Assembly (NCBI RefSeq): GCF_009389715.1
Contig: NC_052399.1
Location: 21,731,646 to 21,795,645, forward strand
Reading direction: 5' to 3'
Source of the DNA: Phoenix dactylifera
Taxonomy: Eukaryota; Streptophyta; Magnoliopsida; Arecales; Arecaceae
DNA length: 64,000 nucleotides
A program made the translations under genes and the position numbers. Under the pieces are notes generated by a model. That model saw only the letters and a program-made list of their open reading frames with translations. It was not told where the DNA came from and did not search any database. Shown here piece after piece: positions 13,044 through 22,917 of the stretch (its first letter is position 1; every line of letters starts with the position of its first letter).

Positions 13044-13055
13044 ATAGTTTTCCTC

Positions 13056-13444
13056 TCTTTGGATGGTATAGTCTGTCCAGCTTGCAGTCTGACCCTAGTT
13101 GATCATCGGAATGCTGATTCTGTTCAGCTCATATGAAAACTAAAGCATGTCCTGCTTGAGCTTGCTTTGTTAATTATGGATCAAATTCAGTCTGACCTCA
13201 TTGCGCTTGATGCATAAATCTAGGTTTTGGCCTTCATTTTCAGAGATTGAGTACTTGTGACAGGCGCCTGTTGGAGCCACAGTTCCCCTAATGTTGAAAA
13301 TTTTGCTTTTGTGACCGTTTGCATTTTGAGTTTCCATAAATTCTTAATATTAAGTTCATTGGAAGTGGTTTAGAACTCACTGGGATGCTGTCGAATTATG
13401 GGACTCAATTGAGAAACGGATGCCGGCCACTTGGATTCTGCCTA
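13056..13444. other. Unassigned intergenic DNA
   Basis: No recognisable gene or repeat lies here. It may include further decayed parts of the receptor-kinase relic that follows, but I cannot align them by eye. Confidence 0.4.
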
Positions 13445-13657
13445 CGGGGATGATGTTTATAGTTGTGGAGAAGCAGAGTAGCACAATCTAAACGTGGATG
13501 GCATCAGAAGTGGAGTGCATTACCCAAGTGCTTCGCATTGGCATCTCGTGTTCCAGGGAATTGCCAAGAGATGGAAGATGGCATCGAGGAATTGTATGTG
13601 ATCAGGGATTCTTTCCGTAAAATTAGAAATTCGAGGTTTGGGAGTGATGGTGCTTAA
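13445..13657 (+). pseudogene. Relic of LRR receptor kinase last exon
   Basis: Pieces match exon 2 of the neighbouring receptor kinases. Near 13448 GDDVYSCG parallels GDVYSYG of the activation-segment exon. From 13498 the frame reads a peptide containing ECITQVLRIGISCSRELPR, parallel to CLVSVLGIGLLCSKESPRER in the intact genes. After a frame change near 13565 it continues MEDGIEELYVIRDSF, parallel to MADVIKELLVTRDAL. About 60 residues between the first and second pieces are missing and the LRR exon is not seen. It is a decayed copy 3.2 kb upstream of the first intact kinase in the same orientation, so the cluster once extended further. Confidence 0.7.
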
Positions 13658-14017
13658 TTTAAAGGTGAAGCTCCATCCGCCCGCTATCTAGTAGTAGCAT
13701 GTAAGGAATCGAATGAAATAAATCATGACGTGAAACACAGCATGCTCCATTCAACTGGCGAAGATCCCAAATCATTCAGGAAATGGATTAGCATCTATCT
13801 TTTCTCCTGTTTTTCTATTCTGTGTTTTTGGGTCTTTCGTATTATAGTAATGTCAACTTTTTCTTTTATGGGGAAAAATTATCAAGTGTTCCGGTAAAGT
13901 TTCAATCAGAACAACTCCATCTTCCCAGCCATTGCTTGCAGAAAATAAATATGCTACAGGGTCGCTTGTGGATTAAAATTCATCCCCTAGGATTGATCGT
14001 TGTAAATAAATACTCAA

Positions 14018-14217
14018 AGTACGCCATACCGGTCCGAATCGAATGGTATGGAACATACCGTAACAAACCGAGCAGTACGGAATGTACCGTAACATACCAA
14101 TTTAATACCGATATTCGGTATGAATGGCGTATTGACACTCAGTATATTAAAAAAACTGTACTATATCGATACTGTACTATTGTGGCACTGGTACGGAGTT
14201 CGGTATCAAAATGGTGA
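14018..14217. repeat. Repeat rich in TACCG / CGGTA motifs
   Basis: TACCG and CGGTA words recur in both orientations (for example CATACCGTAAC twice, TACCGATATTCGGTA as a near palindrome, GGTACGGAGTTCGGTA). This looks like the end of a repetitive element, but termini and target duplication were not found. Confidence 0.4.
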
Positions 14218-14347
14218 ACCTTTCAAAGACTCATAATAATAGAGAAAAAGATTATTTGAGAAGAATAAATTTGAAGAGAAAATCAATAAAATTTATTAAT
14301 AAATAAAACTAACAAAAATTGGACCAAAGTTTTTGGCTTTACTCTAA

Positions 14348-14811
14348 GGGCTCATTTGGTTCGCGAGAAGCATTTTTCCTCCTAGGAATATGTCTGAAAA
14401 GCAGATTCCTGGAAAGAAGATACCTGAAAAAGTATTTTTGGCATGTTTGGTTGACAATGGAAAAGTGACAGATTTCCAAAGTGCTTATGTTTGGTTGACC
14501 ATCCACTTTTCCGAAAAAGTTGTGTAATTTCTATTTACCCTTAATAAAAATTAGATTTTTAATGCCTCTTTAATGCTGAGGGGCTTTTTTGAAAAAAAAT
14601 AAAAATAGAGTGATTTCCGGCTCACGGAAAAATAACTTTTCCATATTTTTCATGGGAAAGATTTTTTCATGAAACGTGGGAATCATACTCTTATGGGAAT
14701 ACAACTTTTCCGTCTCTCTTCTTTGAAAACTCCAACCAAATAAAAGGCATCTCATTACTTTTCCGTTGACCACACTCTTCTCCCTTTTTTTCCTGCGAAC
14801 CAAACGAGCCC
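14348..14811. mobile_element. Tourist-like (PIF/Harbinger) MITE
   Basis: Inverted ends are GGGCTCATTTGGTTCGCG on the left and, as reverse complement of the right, GGGCTCGTTTGGTTCGCAG. A 3-bp TAA target duplication flanks the 464-bp element (14345-14347 and 14812-14814). TIRs beginning GGGC.C.TTTGGTT with a TAA/TTA duplication are the hallmark of Tourist MITEs mobilised by PIF/Harbinger transposases. There is no transposase inside. It sits in a 26-bp sequence (14320-14345) that recurs at 14893-14918. Confidence 0.85.
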
Positions 14812-15421
14812 TAAGAATGGCTTGCAAAATTCTCTCCTACAGTCCATACACCAAGAATCAGAAGAGGAATAATGGCATCTAAAACAGAAGACTGGACCAA
14901 AGTTTTTGGCTTTACTCTTTTTTTGGGTAAAACAAAAGACTACTCTTCAAACTCAGAAAAGGATCCTATAGCTTGGTGCATCTAAAACCAACTTCTAGAC
15001 CTGAGCCAAGTCAATCCCAAGATATGAATGGTACAAAAATTCAAATGGGGTTAGATAAGGTTAGACCCAACCATAGTGTAGTCTTGAAGCAAAAGGAAAC
15101 CCTATGCTTGACCTTCCAAAGTAGTGACGAAGGAAGTAGTTAGCAGGAGTTACTACGCCATCTAATTAGCACACACTGCTCATCCGAGTTTAAACTAAGA
15201 CCTACCATCTCACGGGTTTCTGCACAACCTAGTATTGATTGAGGTCAGCTGTCATTGACGTTGAATTTAAAGGCAATGCGACACAAAAGTCATAGGTTTC
15301 ATATTTAAAGATGGACCCACCAAGATCCACCGAACACTCCAAGCAATTTGATGATAAGAATAGGAAGCACAAAAGCAACATCAACAATAGGAAACAATAA
15401 AAGCAATCGGAAATCAAATCA

Positions 15422-15489
<68 letters not shown>
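15422..15489. repeat. (AAT)n microsatellite
   Basis: About 22 near-perfect AAT units form a simple sequence repeat just upstream of the LINE insertion. Confidence 0.95.
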
Positions 15490-15492
<3 letters not shown>

Positions 15493-15586
15493 TAATAAGA
15501 AAACAACAACTCACGAACGACTAGATGAGGAATAATGGCATACTTGGTAAAGTTTATGAATGGCTAGATGATGAAACATTCAATAG

Positions 15587-16025
15587 ACCACGACGTCAGA
15601 TTGGTGACGGCTGGAGGTCGGCAGATCTTTGATTCGTCTGTCATTAGTGTCGAACTTAGAGCCGCATGAGAGGGTATCACCTATGCGAGATGTGTTTTGG
15701 ATGCGGATCGTGTTCTCCTTGAGGGGGACTCAGCCACGGTGATCGAGTAGGTTCAGGGTCGAAGATGCGCTGCCAGCAGAATGCGGTTACTCAACGACAT
15801 CCGCAGACTTTTGGATAAGTGTGTCTCTCATCAGGCTACACATGTCTACAGGGAGGCGAACAATACTGCGGATTAGATGGCCTCCTATGCGGCTCATCAC
15901 TTCGGAAGTTTTTCTAGGAGAACCACGTGTCTACCCCTTCTCGTTTGCACTATCTCCTTTTTCTGATTTTGTGGGCTGTACCCATTCCCGTTGTGTATGA
16001 GTCGTTGATGTATTAAAAAAAAAAA
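15587..16025 (+). mobile_element. 5'-truncated L1-type LINE, RNase H end
   Basis: About 440 bp of a non-LTR retrotransposon 3' end. The plus frame reads ELRAA, EGITYARCVLDADRVLLEGDS, then HVYREANN and MASYAAHHFGSF, matching the C-terminal RNase H (RVT_3) domain of plant LINEs. Three in-frame stops (about 15668, 15748 and 15874) each fall where relatives have Trp, so the copy is dead. It ends in an A-run at 16014-16025. ACATTCAATAG, preceded by A residues, flanks both sides (15574-15586 and 16023-16035), a clear target-site duplication. The 5' truncation is typical of target-primed reverse transcription. Confidence 0.85.
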
Positions 16026-16035
16026 CATTCAATAG

Positions 16036-16862
16036 TTGGCCAATAATTAAATTGATAATGAAAAATTACAAAACTATCAAATAGAACAAGAATAGAATAC
16101 AGAAACTAAAAGAAAAAAAAAATCCAGTCATAAGAACTTGGTGATTATGGTTCAACTTGCATCATTTCAGTAATCTGGAGGAGCATGCCAACAAAATCAT
16201 GAGTCTGAACAACTCTGCTCCAGAAGATCATCGCATTTAAAATATATGAATAAAAAAAGACCAGTTACAATCTTCCCTGCTCCAAGTTTAAATTCATCTT
16301 GCAGTCAATAAAGAATATGAAGACAACAGGAGGATGGAAGCCTGAGGGCCGATGACCAAGGTTCTGAATCCTGGAAAGACTCTGTTAGGTGATTTTTGTT
16401 TTTTTAAGAAAGAAGACTGACTGCGGGGGTATACCTTGTGTTTACACCTTTCTTTTCAATTTCCTTATATCTCATGTATATTAGTAATTAATCACTTTAA
16501 ATATACAAAATGAAACCCCATGTCACTTGTTTTGTCCATTTTCCTTAAAACAAACTTAAATCGTTATCATCATCCATAAATTCATTGAAATCTATCATTA
16601 TATAACAAGTGAAGAAGAATGCCATCCAGAAAATAATCCTGTTTTCAACTAATCAAATGACTTGACTGAACTACAAAAATTCCAGGTTTTCACACTTGCA
16701 AGCTACAGAGACTTATATTGGCAATTTAGTAGGTGGTGGCGTTATCTCCCCAAAACTAGTCATAGATCATCAGGTACGAGCATGTGGCATTCCATTATAA
16801 GCTACCATGCATGTACATGCAATAGAAGTTTAAACCAAGAGTGCAGCTAACTGAAAAGCCTC
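16036..16862. other. 5' intergenic region of first LRR receptor kinase
   Basis: AT-rich DNA with no recognised gene or terminal repeat. It includes the presumed promoter of the kinase that follows. Confidence 0.5.
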
Positions 16863-16869
16863 TATAAAG
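16863..16869 (+). promoter_or_regulatory. Candidate TATA box of LRR kinase 1
   Basis: TATAAAG lies 36-42 bp upstream of the ATG at 16905. This would put transcription start only about 10 nt before that ATG, so either the leader is very short or the ATG at 16911 is used. Confidence 0.4.
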
Positions 16870-16904
16870 TGAGGGAGGAGTCCCACTCCTACTACACCCA
16901 ACCA

Positions 16905-19900
16905 ATGCTCATGGAGTTCTACTATGGCTCTTCTGTCTTGAAGACCCTTCAAACTTACTTGATGTGCATCATTTTCTTGTTCTTCTTCCATGCAAGCATT
17001 TTAGCATCCCAAACCCCCACTCTCGCTCCCATCATGAATTCCCTCCCTACTACCAGCTCAACCGATCGCATCGCTCTCCTCTCCTTCAAGTCTTCGATAT
17101 CTGATGATCCATCAGGATCCTTGACATCATGGAATCACTCCCTCCACTTCTGCGATTGGCGAGGTGTCACATGTGGCAGCAGCACCAGAAGGGTCACAGA
17201 GTTGGACCTTGCATCCCTCAGTCTGGTAGGATCACTATCACCATCCTTAGCCAACCTCACCTACCTCAGGAGAATACACCTTCCTGGAAACCAATTCCAT
17301 GGAGGCATCCCTCAAGAACTCGGTCGTTTGCCGCACTTGAGATATCTCGATCTAAGCTTTAATTCTCTTGAAGGGGGAATTCCAGCAAGTTTGTCTCATT
17401 GTTCACATCTTCAAACAATCAGTTTGAATGACAATAAGCTGCAGGGTGCGATCCCTGGCAGTCTCAGCCAATGCTCGAGGCTTGGAACACTCAGTTTATC
17501 GAATAATATGCTTCAAGGACATATTCCAATGTCATTTGTGAACCTCTCCTCTCTAACTTACCTGCAGCTGTCCAATAACAGTCTCACAGGAGGCATTCCA
17601 CATTTCATAGGAAGTATGTCGACCCTTAATTATCTTGATCTGTCAGCCAACAATTTTATAGGAGGCATCCCTCCTTCACTAGGGAACCTTTCTACTCTCA
17701 CTCATCTTGATCTATCCCAAAATAATCTTGAAGGAGGAATCCCTCCTTCATTAGGGAAACTCTCTTCACTCACAACTTTCTTATACCTAGCCTTTAATAG
17801 TCTTTCCGGAACCATACCACCTGCACTTTGGAACCTTTCTTCCCTCACTTTATTTGGTGTTGAGAATAACAATCTCCATGGGTCCCTTCCATCATATGTG
17901 GGAGATGCTCTTCCCCAGCTTCGAGTTTTCAACTTGTATGGCAACCAGTTTCATGGTCCCATTCCAATGTCATTTTCCAACACCTCCAGACTTGAAATCA
18001 TCGATCTATCTATAAACAATTTTTCAGGAATTATCCCACCAAGCCTAGGAAGATTACAAGGTCTTTCAAAAGTGATTCTTGCCTACAATATGCTAGAAAC
18101 CAGGGAAGCTGCTGGTTGGAGCTTTCTTGATGCTTTAGCAAACTGCAGCAACTTAAGAGGATTGCAGCTAGACAACAATAGGCTTGGTGGCATGCTACCC
18201 AAATCTGTGGCCAATCTCTCCACAACACTGACATGGCTTTCCATGGGACATAACCAAATATATGGAAGCATACCTTCAGAGATCAGGAACCTTGCCAACC
18301 TGACCCTTCTAGATTTGGGTCCAAACCTTCTAACAGGTTATATTCCTGCCACTCTTGGGATGCTACAAAACTTGCATGTATTAGACTTGAATGGAAACAA
18401 CTTTTCTGGTAGAATCCCAATAAACCTAGGCAATCTCACTCAGTTGAACCAGCTTTACCTAGGATTTAATGAGCTGAACGGAAGCATACCCACCAGCCTT
18501 GGCAACTGTCAAAACTTGGAATACTTGAGCCTTGATCACAATAAACTTACTGGTAGCATCCCTGTGGAAGTCCTTCACATCTCCTCCCTCTCGACATTGC
18601 TTGGCCTTTCACGCAATGCATTGACAGGGCTGCTACCTTCAACAGTCGGAAGCTTGAAAAATCTAGACATTCTTGATGTCTCAGAGAACCAATTATCCGG
18701 CGAAATTCCTGATCGTCTTGGTGAATGTCAGGTCATGGAGTACCTTAACATGAGAGGAAACTTCTTCAATGGAACCATTCCTTTGTCTTTGGCCAATTTA
18801 AGAGGCCTTCAGCTGCTAGATCTCTCATGCAACAACTTATCCGGGCGCATTCCAGAATTCCTAGAGAGCTTTCGTCTGCTGCAGAATTTGAACCTCTCTT
18901 TCAACAACTTGGAGGGTGAAGTGCCAAAAGGTGGTGTTTTTGGAAATATCAGTGCTATTTCAATCCAGGGAAACACCAAGCTCTGTGGGGGGAACCCAAA
19001 GATGAACTTACCACCATGCTCCATTGAAATACCTGCGAAGCGACACAAGTCTCCTAGACTCGCAATTGTGATCTCTCTTGTAGTCTGTGCAATTCTCTGC
19101 CTGATCGTGTTCTTCTCTCTATTTGCCGCTCGCTGTTGGTCTCAAAAATCACGAAGAGAATCTCCGGCCATGACATTAATCAAAGATCAACATATGAGAG
19201 TATCATATGCTGATCTTCTGAAGGCAACTGATGGGTTCTCTCTTGCAAATTTGATCGGAGTCGGAAGCTTTGGTTCAGTGTACAAGGGGATTATGGATCA
19301 TGGTGACCAAGAAATTGTTGCAGTGAAGGTACTCAACCTCCAACAACATGGTGCCTCTAGGAGCTTCTTTGCTGAGTGTGAAGCCTTGAGAAATATTCGA
19401 CATCGTAATCTTGTGAAGATCCTAACTTCATGCTCGAGCATGGACTTTGAAGGCAATGATTTCAAAGCTTTAGTATTCGAGTTCTTCCCTATTGGAAGTC
19501 TAGAAAAGTGGCTGCATCCAGAATCTAGCGAGCAGAGCAACTCGAGAAAGTTAAGCCTAACCGAGAGGTTGAACATAGCTATTGATGTAGCTTCTGCAGT
19601 AGAATATCTCCATTATCATGGCCCAAAACCTATAGTTCACTGCGATCTTAAGCCAAGCAATGTTCTGCTCAGCGACGACATGACGGCACGTGTGAGTGAC
19701 TTTGGATTAGCAAGGTTCCTAAACAGGACCATCAGTAATTCATTTCTCAATCCGGTAAGCTCCATGGAATTGAAAGGATCCATTGGATATGTTGCTCCAG
19801 GTGCGTGTTTTATTTGTTAATTTTCTCTATTATTTTGACTATAGCTCGTTAAGTAATTGATCATCATCTGTAAGGTCAGGATAGATACAGTCCAGATTGT

Positions 19901-20645
19901 TTTGTAGACTTTGATGTTACTAGTAACTAGTAAACTGTCGAGCATGCTTACAGGCATTACAGGCCAAATACTAATGGTTCCTGTTATTACTAAGTTTGCT
20001 ATCTGTGCAAGACTTCATACCGCCATTAGGTAAGATGTTGCATGAATAGATGTTCAGCTCGAACAAAGCCATGCTATTTATAAACTTCCTTTTAAACATT
20101 ATCAGCATTATATTCAGAAAATTTCTACTCAAATGACCATGATCATATCATAATACTTCATTTTTGTCAACAATTGAATTGCAGATATTGCTTTTGTTAA
20201 TCCTTAATATATCCAAACTGTGTCTATATCCGCACTCACTGAGTTTCATATGGCAGAGTATGGATTGGCCAACAAAATCTCCACTAATGGGGATGTCTAC
20301 AGCTTTGGAATACTCCTGCTGGAGCTATTTACTGGAAAAAGACCTACTGATGATATCTTTACAGAAGGATTCAGCCTTCATGAATTTGTTCAAATGGCAT
20401 TCCCACATGAAGTCCTAGGCATCATGGATCCGCACATGGTCTTGCAGGAGGAAGATGGAGAAGCCAGTGACTACACTCGAAACCTGAGTGACATAAGAGG
20501 AGAAGCGGAAAAGTGCATAGCTTCGGTGCTTAAAGTTGGCCTTTCGTGTTCCAAGGAATCACCGATTGAGCGAATGCAGATGATGGATGTTACTAGGGAA
20601 TTGCATGCAATCAGAGATGCATTACGCTTGGATATCATAGGATGA
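16905..20645 (+). CDS. LRR receptor-like Ser/Thr kinase, subfamily XII (gene 1)
   Basis: A plasma-membrane receptor kinase of the Xa21/EFR/FLS2 class. Such proteins recognise microbial or peptide ligands and start immune signalling. Exon 1 is 16905-19800 and exon 2 is 20257-20645, intron 456 nt, giving 1094 aa. Parts in order: hydrophobic signal (residues about 17-34), LRRNT (about 53-92), about 24 LRRs of the LxxLxLxxNxLxGxIPxxL type, CGG-containing cap, one membrane helix (about 714-745), kinase with [29 protein letters not shown] and DFGLARF. HCD instead of HRD makes it non-RD. The intron splits the Glu codon after GYVAP, as in the paralogues. I prefer the ATG at 16905; the frame is open slightly upstream but without an earlier ATG. 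The tail ends [10 protein letters not shown]. It looks intact. Confidence 0.93.
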
Positions 20646-21869
20646 CAGCAAAAGGGGCTGGCTGTGAGATGGTGTTATGATTATTGCTCACTAGTAATAA
20701 TAGGCCATTGGTGTCAACCATTTCGTGCAACAGATCTTCGTCTATTTAGTTGAGCTAAGCTTAACGCGCGGACTGCAGTTTCCAGAGATCAGCAAAAGGA
20801 TACAATTTGTAGGAATTGCTGAAGATGTCTTAAGATCATTTGCCATTGTTCTTGTTATCTTCAGATGAATGGAATCTATATGTATATTTGCAAGTTGTAA
20901 TATACTATAGTTAATTTTGAAAGAAAAATTCAAAGGCATGTATAAGATCAGAATGAAGATTTTTTCAGCATTCAGGAGATGAAAATATTACATCTAATAA
21001 AAGATTAGCTCAAAGGCTATCAATTAGAATCCTTAGCCCTACTCAAGTTGGGACCAAACATGCATCCATGCGGGTGCTCTCACGAGTAGCTACAAGGGTT
21101 CTAAGCTAGGTCCTCTCTGATACTCTATGTAATTACCCATGACATCACCCTTAAAGGACTACCTAGAAGGTCACTTGGTCTTGCCAAGATCTCCCATATG
21201 CATACCCAATATAAGACTAAACATAAACCTGCATGGCTCCTCATATTAATTATTCTATCGACCTTGTGTAAGTTCTCCCTCTAGCCTATCTACCAAACTT
21301 AATGCTATGTCAAGGCTTCCCCTTGATTTCAATGAAGGCGTAAAAGCTTCAGATAATCGATGATAATATATAAAATAAAGAAAATGACGGTATCTCCCAA
21401 CTAAGTTATAATAAAAATGAACCTTTTTGCATCAAAAAGTACATAATCTGGCGATGTTGGAGGAATCGTTTGCCAAGAAAGAGCAGTCATGGGGATTCGA
21501 GGAGGTGGGAATTTGGTGTTCAAGGAGATGCCCTTTTTCTCAAAAAAAAAAAAAAAAGAAGCAGATTTTCCCCTCTAAGAACCGTTGCTGACCAGTGAAT
21601 TTACTTACATGTCCACCTCTTGTAAGTTGTGAGTCGTGCAGTCCACCAAAATGCTTTACTAATAACAAAGAAATTTAATTTAAAACGCCATCTAATTGGT
21701 GGATTTGCTGCAATCTTAGGCTGGCTAATGTTCCTTTTAAGTTGATATTGTGAAAGCGTGCCATCCGAATAAAACAAAGCGATGATCAAAGACCATCCGA
21801 GTAACTCTTTTTGAGTGAGATTTTTTCAATTGCAGCAACACTGCTGCACAGCTGTTAATTTCATGATAG
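20646..21869. other. Intergenic DNA after kinase gene 1
   Basis: This contains the kinase 3' flank and AT-rich DNA with an A-run near 21541. I see no coding frame or terminal repeat I can name. Confidence 0.45.
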
Positions 21870-22200
21870 ATTTCTTTGGAATCGAGACAAAAAGAAGGTT
21901 TGGCAGCCAAAATTGAAGGAATCACGAGATATGCCGACATGATCACAAGTTGGCATGAATTGAGTCTTCTATCAACATCTATATCGGTTGCAGCCATAGA
22001 TGTCAAGAATACATCCAAAAAGAGGCTGATATGGCCAATGGGGTGGCGGACTTGGCAGCATCTTTTGTTGCTAACTATTTAAAAGACCACCTATGGGAGG
22101 GCGAGACAGATCTACCTACGGCTCTTCGTGATGTGCTGCTTTTTATTTTTTTTAACTGCATTCGTACACGTTATGTATGATGCTTCCGTTTTAGCAAAAA
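21870..22200 (+). mobile_element. LINE relic, RNase H domain and tail
   Basis: A frame containing EYIQKEADMANGVADLAASF and later LPTALRDVLLF matches the end of plant LINE RNase H domains (compare HVYREANN in the LINE at 15.6 kb). An upstream piece GLAAKIEGITRYA fits the VELRAAWEGITYA region in a different frame. The copy is frame-broken and 5'-truncated. It ends near the A-rich stretch at 22195. No target duplication was found. Confidence 0.6.
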
Positions 22201-22850
22201 AGAAGAAGAAGAGGAGGCTGACATGGCCTACCACCTTCCAAATTTTTTGAGGACAAACTGGAAATTAGCTTAGCATTTCCCCGAGTCATCGCTCCTTGGC
22301 ATGGCATCGCTTCACAGTTCACTCCCATTGCCAGAAACGTATTTTTCGTGGACTTTGACATGATAAGACTCGCAAGTAAACTAAAGCAGGTGATTTCAAT
22401 GAAACCAATTCTAGCATTATATTCTGAATGGATACTCTTAAGAAGCCTTGCACTCTCAATGGATCTCTCGGCCCCCAGTGGACTTAACCCGGATCTTGGA
22501 TAAGTCAAAAATGGGGGCTGTTGCAAGTCAAAAATGGAGGACTCGATGTTCCGCTAAGTCGCACATTCCAACTGCTGCAGCTGGGAAAAGCTTCCAAAAT
22601 GCGCCTGATTGCACGACGCTTGGCCCTGGCATTGGCTACGGCTCTCGTCAGACATCGGTATCACCCAAAAAGAGGTCGACGTGATGATCACCTTTGAAAT
22701 TTTCAGACTTAGACACAACAAGATTCACACGTAAACTAGAGCTAAAGCAGGTGATTTCAACCATCCAACCCAAGGATAAGCGTATATTTAGGTTTTGCAG
22801 TCCCAATTTACACGCTCCGGCAGCCACTCAAAAACAGAGCAGCCATCGCT
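22201..22850 (+). other. 5' region of kinase gene 2 with partial duplication
   Basis: Two diverged segments share AAAGCAGGTGATTTCAA (about 22384-22400 and 22746-22762). Another block, CAATGGATCTCTC at 22457-22469, matches the start-codon context of gene 2 (22916-22928). This suggests an old partial duplication of the gene's own 5' end. Nothing else is recognised. Confidence 0.4.
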
Positions 22851-22857
22851 TATATTA
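22851..22857 (+). promoter_or_regulatory. Candidate TATA box of LRR kinase 2
   Basis: TATATTA lies 67 bp upstream of the ATG at 22918, matching the 63-bp spacing from the TATTTAA box to the ATG in paralogous gene 3. A start of transcription near 22883 would exclude the upstream in-frame ATG at 22873. Confidence 0.4.
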
Positions 22858-22917
22858 GATGGAGGATGCCTGATGGATCGTATTGTGATTGCCCTCCCTT
22901 CCTCCATTATCCTCCCA

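Noticed and set aside
22873-22917. Upstream in-frame ATG for kinase gene 2
   Set aside because: The start at 22918 aligns in context and TATA spacing with gene 3, so the upstream ATG probably lies before the transcription start.
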